Of a stretch of DNA of 64,000 nucleotides, positions 60,982-64,000 are shown piece after piece (the first letter of the stretch is position 1; each line of letters opens with the position of its first letter). The stretch comes from AP-15 sp963772295. Lineage in GTDB: Bacteria; Pseudomonadota; Alphaproteobacteria; ATCC43930; CGMCC-115725. Where the stretch lies: the NCBI GenBank assembly GCA_963772295.1, contig CAVYWO010000009.1, positions 496,001 to 560,000 of the forward strand, written 5' to 3'. Below the pieces are notes generated by a model, which was given only the letters and a program-made list of their open reading frames with translations, was not told the origin of the DNA and made no database searches. The translations under genes were made by a program, and so were the position numbers.

Positions 60982-62802
60982 ATGGATATCCGCAATATCG
61001 CGATCATCGCCCATGTCGACCACGGCAAGACCACGCTGGTCGATGCGATGCTGCGCCAATCCGGCGCCTTCCGCGCCAATCAACAGGTGAACGAGCGGGC
61101 GCTCGATTCAAACGATCTCGAGCGCGAGCGCGGCATCACGATCCTGGCGAAATGCACCTCGGTCGTGTGGCGCGGCGTGCGCATCAACATCGTCGACACC
61201 CCCGGCCACGCCGATTTCGGCGGCGAGGTCGAGCGCATCCTCAACATGGTCGACGGCGTCCTGGTGCTGGTCGACGCCGCCGAAGGACCGATGCCGCAGA
61301 CCAAGTTCGTGCTCGCCAAGGCGCTGCGCCGCGGCTTTCGGCCGATCGTCGTGATCAACAAGGTCGACCGCCCCGATGCGCGCCCGCACCGGGTGCACGA
61401 CGAGATCTTCGATTTGTTCGCGTTGCTCGACGCGAGCGATGCGCAGCTCGACTTCCCGACCGTCTTCGCCTGCGGCCGCGACGGGTGGGCGGTGACCGAT
61501 CTTGCCGCCCCGGCGCGCGATCTGTCGCCGCTCTTCGAGCTGATCCTCGCCCATGTGGCGCCGCCCGAAGGCGACCCGGCGCTGCCGTTCGCGATGCTGG
61601 CGACGACCCTCGACTACGACCCCTATCTCGGCCGGGTGCTGACGGGACGCATTCACGCCGGCGTCGCCCGGCTGAACATGCCGGTGAAGTCGCTGAACCG
61701 CGACGGCCGCCTGATCGAGCAGGCGCGTTTGACCAAGCTGCAGGCCTTTCGCGGGCTCGACCGGCGGCCGATCGAGGAGGCCCGGGCCGGCGACATCATT
61801 GCCGTTGCCGGGCTCGCCGCGACGACGGTCGCCGACACCATCTGCGCGCCGGAGGTGACCCTACCCCTCGCCGCCGATCCGATCGACCCGCCGACCCTGG
61901 CGATGACATTCGCGGTCAACGACAGCCCGCTCGCCGGGCGCGAGGGATCGAAGGTGACCGGGCGGATGATCGGCGAGCGCCTCCATCGCGAGGCCGAGGG
62001 CAATGTCGCGATCACGGTGCGCAAGAGCGCCGAGGCCGATGCCTTCGAGGTCGCCGGCCGCGGCGAATTGCAGCTCGGCGTATTGATCGAGACGATGCGG
62101 CGCGAGGGTTTCGAGTTGTCGGTCTCGCGGCCGCGGGTGCTGTTCCGCACCGACCCCGCCAGCGGCCGGCGGCTCGAGCCGATCGAAGAGATCGTCATCG
62201 ATGTCGACGCGGAATTCGCCGGGATCGTCGTCGACAAGCTCGCCCGCCGCAGGGCCGAGATGCAAGAGATCCGCCCCTCGGGCGGCGGCAAGCAACGCCT
62301 CACCTTTCTCGGGCCGACGCGGGGTCTTGTCGGCTATCAGGGCGAGCTGCTCACCGATACCCGCGGCACCGGCGCGATGAGCCGACTATTCTACGACTAT
62401 CGGCCGCACAAGGGACCGCTCGAAGGGCGGCGCAACGGCGTCCTCGTCTCGACCGCCAATGGGTTTGCCGTCGCCTATGCGCTGTGGAACCTTGAAGAGC
62501 GCGGGCCGATGTTCATCGAGCCGGGGACCCAGGTCTACCAAGGCATGATCGTCGGCGCCCACAACCGTGACAGCGACCTCGACGTCAACCCGCTCAAAGC
62601 CAAGCAGCTGACCAACATCCGCACCACCGCCAAGGACGAGGCGGTGCGGCTGACGCCGCCGCAACGCCTCAGCCTCGAACAGTCGATCGCCTACATCGGC
62701 GATGACGAGCTGGTCGAGTTCACGCCGAAATCGATCCGGTTGCGCAAGCGACTGCTCGACCCGAACGAGCGCCGTAGGGCGGCTCGCACCGCCGCGGAGT
62801 AG
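60982..62802 (+). CDS. typA: Translational GTPase TypA/BipA
   Basis: 606 residues. GTPase motifs: IIAHVDHGKTTLVDAMLRQS (P-loop), RGITILAKCT (switch I), DTPGHADFGGEVERI (switch II), VVINKVDRPDARP (NKxD). C-terminal domain motifs SVSRPRVLFRTDPASGRRLE, YQGELLTDTRGTGAMSRLFY and GMIVGAHNRDSDLDVNP are TypA-specific. It binds ribosomes under stress and aids 50S assembly. 43 bases after the kinase gene, same direction. Intact. Confidence 0.95.
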   Translation: MDIRNIAIIAHVDHGKTTLVDAMLRQSGAFRANQQVNERALDSNDLERERGITILAKCTSVVWRGVRINIVDTPGHADFGGEVERILNMVDGVLVLVDAAEGPMPQTKFVLAKALRRGFRPIVVINKVDRPDARPHRVHDEIFDLFALLDASDAQLDFPTVFACGRDGWAVTDLAAPARDLSPLFELILAHVAPPEGDPALPFAMLATTLDYDPYLGRVLTGRIHAGVARLNMPVKSLNRDGRLIEQARLTKLQAFRGLDRRPIEEARAGDIIAVAGLAATTVADTICAPEVTLPLAADPIDPPTLAMTFAVNDSPLAGREGSKVTGRMIGERLHREAEGNVAITVRKSAEADAFEVAGRGELQLGVLIETMRREGFELSVSRPRVLFRTDPASGRRLEPIEEIVIDVDAEFAGIVVDKLARRRAEMQEIRPSGGGKQRLTFLGPTRGLVGYQGELLTDTRGTGAMSRLFYDYRPHKGPLEGRRNGVLVSTANGFAVAYALWNLEERGPMFIEPGTQVYQGMIVGAHNRDSDLDVNPLKAKQLTNIRTTAKDEAVRLTPPQRLSLEQSIAYIGDDELVEFTPKSIRLRKRLLDPNERRRAARTAAE

Positions 62803-63113
62803 ATCGAGGGGGGTTGGAACGCGGGCGACGCTCGTTCGTTAAAGTGCGGCGGGACGAAGGTGCTGACTTGCCCAAATGCCCGCGTTCCGTTACAAATTAT
62901 GTCCGATCGGTAACAGGAGTCTAAGCGAAACTTTCAGGCTGACCGAAAATGGCATCCGGCACGCCGGTCGACGGGCAACGATCGCTTTTGTTCGTTGCCG
63001 TCGGCGCCGGTCGGTCGTCCCGGTCCTTCCGGCCGTGCCCCCTCCGGATTTCCTCACGCAACGATCGGAGCGCGGGTATCGTTAGAATTGCGTCCGTTGC
63101 ATCGGAGGCGGCG
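62803..63113. other. Intergenic region, no gene seen
   Basis: About 310 bases. Around 62880-62940 the sequence is AT-richer (TTACAAATTATGTCCGATCGG) and could include a promoter for the next gene. An in-frame extension of the PEBP gene back to 62949 lacks protein-like composition. Confidence 0.45.
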
Positions 63114-63575
63114 ATGCCTTTTGTTCTGACCAGCCCGGCCTTCGCACCCGGCAGCGCGATCCCGGCCGAATATACCTGCGACGGCTCCGACATTTCGCCG
63201 CCGCTCGCCTGGTCCGGCACCCCCGGCGGCACTCGGAGCCTGGTTCTCGTCGTCGAGGACCCGGACGCCCCTGCCGGCACCTTCCGTCACTGGGCCGTCT
63301 TCGACATCTCGCCTGCCATAGCCGGGCTCGCCGCCGGCTATGGCGCCGGCCGGCCCGGGGATCGGTTCGGCGAAGCGCGCAACGATTTCGGCCAGCAGGG
63401 CTACCGCGGTCCGTGCCCGCCGCCGGGGCCGGTGCATCACTATCATTTCCGGCTGTTGGCGATCGCCCGGCCGAGTCTTGATCTGACCCCTGCGGCGACC
63501 GCCGTCGACGTGCTGCGCGCCGCGGCGCGCTATGTCATTCGCATCACCGACCTTGTTGGTACGTATCGGCGCTGA
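63114..63575 (+). CDS. YbhB/YbcL-family (PEBP, Raf-kinase-inhibitor-like) protein
   Basis: 153 residues from ATG 63114 (GGAGG upstream). Hallmarks: FAPGSAIPAEYTCDGSDISP, PPLAWSGTPGGTRSLVLVVE, DPDAPAGTFRHWAVFDI and GYRGPCPPPGPVHHYHFRLL. PEBP proteins bind small phosphate-containing ligands; bacterial roles are largely unknown. Single gene, intact. Confidence 0.9.
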   Translation: MPFVLTSPAFAPGSAIPAEYTCDGSDISPPLAWSGTPGGTRSLVLVVEDPDAPAGTFRHWAVFDISPAIAGLAAGYGAGRPGDRFGEARNDFGQQGYRGPCPPPGPVHHYHFRLLAIARPSLDLTPAATAVDVLRAAARYVIRITDLVGTYRR

Positions 63576-63744
63576 CCGGCCGCGGCCTCGAACCGCTGGC
63601 TTGTCGCCTCCGATTCCGCTTATAACCCGGCCCCCGATGCTCAGGACGGCCGCCGGTCCGCCGCCGGCCGGGCGGTGGCTATCATTGGGTGGTCCGATGG
63701 TTGGTCGAGCCTCGCGCGTGCGGCGCTAGCCTGGCGACGTATCG

Positions 63745-64000
63745 ATGCCGGCGACGGCGGTTGCCCCGACCGAAGCTCGCGGCCGGATTGCCAACAACCT
63801 GGCGATCGCGGCCCTCGGCGTCGTTTATGGCGATATCGGCACCTCGCCGCTTTACGCCGTGAAGCAGTGCTTCGAGGACGCCGCCCATGTCAGCAAGGCA
63901 AGCGTCTTCGGCGTTCTGTCGCTGATCGTCTGGTCGCTGACCGTGGTCGTCACGGTCAAATATGTGCTGGTGCTGATGCGCGCCGACAACCGCGGCGAGG
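63745..64000 (+). CDS. kup: Kup-type potassium uptake transporter, N-terminus (3' end outside window)
   Basis: 85 codons visible from ATG 63745. The first transmembrane segment reads NLAIAALGVVYGDIGTSPLY with AVKQCF, the diagnostic start of Kup/Trk-D transporters (the GDIGTSPLY motif with Asp and Tyr), then SVFGVLSLIVWSLTVVVTVK. Kup takes up K+ with protons at the inner membrane. The remaining 540 or so residues lie beyond 64000. Nothing abnormal is seen. Confidence 0.92.
   Translation, partial: MPATAVAPTEARGRIANNLAIAALGVVYGDIGTSPLYAVKQCFEDAAHVSKASVFGVLSLIVWSLTVVVTVKYVLVLMRADNRGE

Overview
The window is about 64 kb of uniformly GC-rich DNA with long open frames. Its gene content (form II molybdenum hydroxylase operon, tkt-gap operon, TypA, TAT-exported PotD-type protein, NdrB-free ECF/anti-sigma pair, IS630) fits an alphaproteobacterium, probably Rhodospirillales-like. 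That placement is inference from protein style, not a tree. I saw no rRNA, tRNA or CRISPR array.

Layout. 1-10.8 kb: a duplicated block of glycosyltransferase tail, DUF423 protein and, convergent to them, a large SAM / class III cyclase / AAA ATPase / TPR regulator. Copy A of the regulator is cut by an IS630 element. Copy B carries a nonsense codon, a 16-base deletion and a 720-base foreign insert (nuoJ tail plus a broken DUF2059 gene) between 14-base direct repeats. 10.8-13 kb: small accessory genes and relics (orphan HicB, racemase stub, MazEF-like pair, NTF2-like and DUF559 pseudogenes). 13.3-18 kb: a thiolase and a FecCD-type metal-chelate ABC importer behind a small HTH regulator. 18.4-20.1 kb: unrecognised lipoprotein and small secreted proteins. 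20.2-24.8 kb: coxG-coxS-coxL-coxM type molybdenum hydroxylase operon. 25-29.6 kb: relics and hypothetical accessory genes (DUF2786, RecD2 stub). 29.8-33.3 kb: a third, frameshifted cyclase/ATPase/TPR regulator. 33.5-34.2 kb: toxin-antitoxin locus whose toxin has a premature stop. 34.3-35.6 kb: ECF sigma and its anti-sigma.

35.8-48.6 kb is a nitrogen-scavenging region: an N-carbamoyl amidohydrolase (frameshifted), cupin, ornithine-cyclodeaminase-like enzyme and a PotD-type importer with a fused PotB-PotC permease; then LysR, a CobW-type metal chaperone with a CxxC partner, an HpPgdA-like deacetylase, a dihydropyrimidinase and an M20-type carbamoyl amidohydrolase (frameshifted). Together these suggest uptake and hydrolysis of ureido/polyamine-like compounds by zinc enzymes.

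48.6-53.6 kb holds a VOC protein, a four-helix membrane protein, and the decayed remains of a TIR - STAND NTPase - transmembrane - TPR protein, a predicted NLR-like defence gene whose 3' end coincides with a MITE-like element. 53.8-64 kb is mostly housekeeping: MFS transporter, gap, tkt, LLM oxidoreductase, adenosine-kinase-like PfkB (frameshifted), typA, PEBP protein and the start of kup.

The most striking theme is gene decay. All three cyclase/ATPase/TPR regulators, the TIR-STAND gene, one RelE toxin and several enzymes are disrupted. The insertions and multi-base indels look real; several one-base frameshifts could be assembly errors and need read support.
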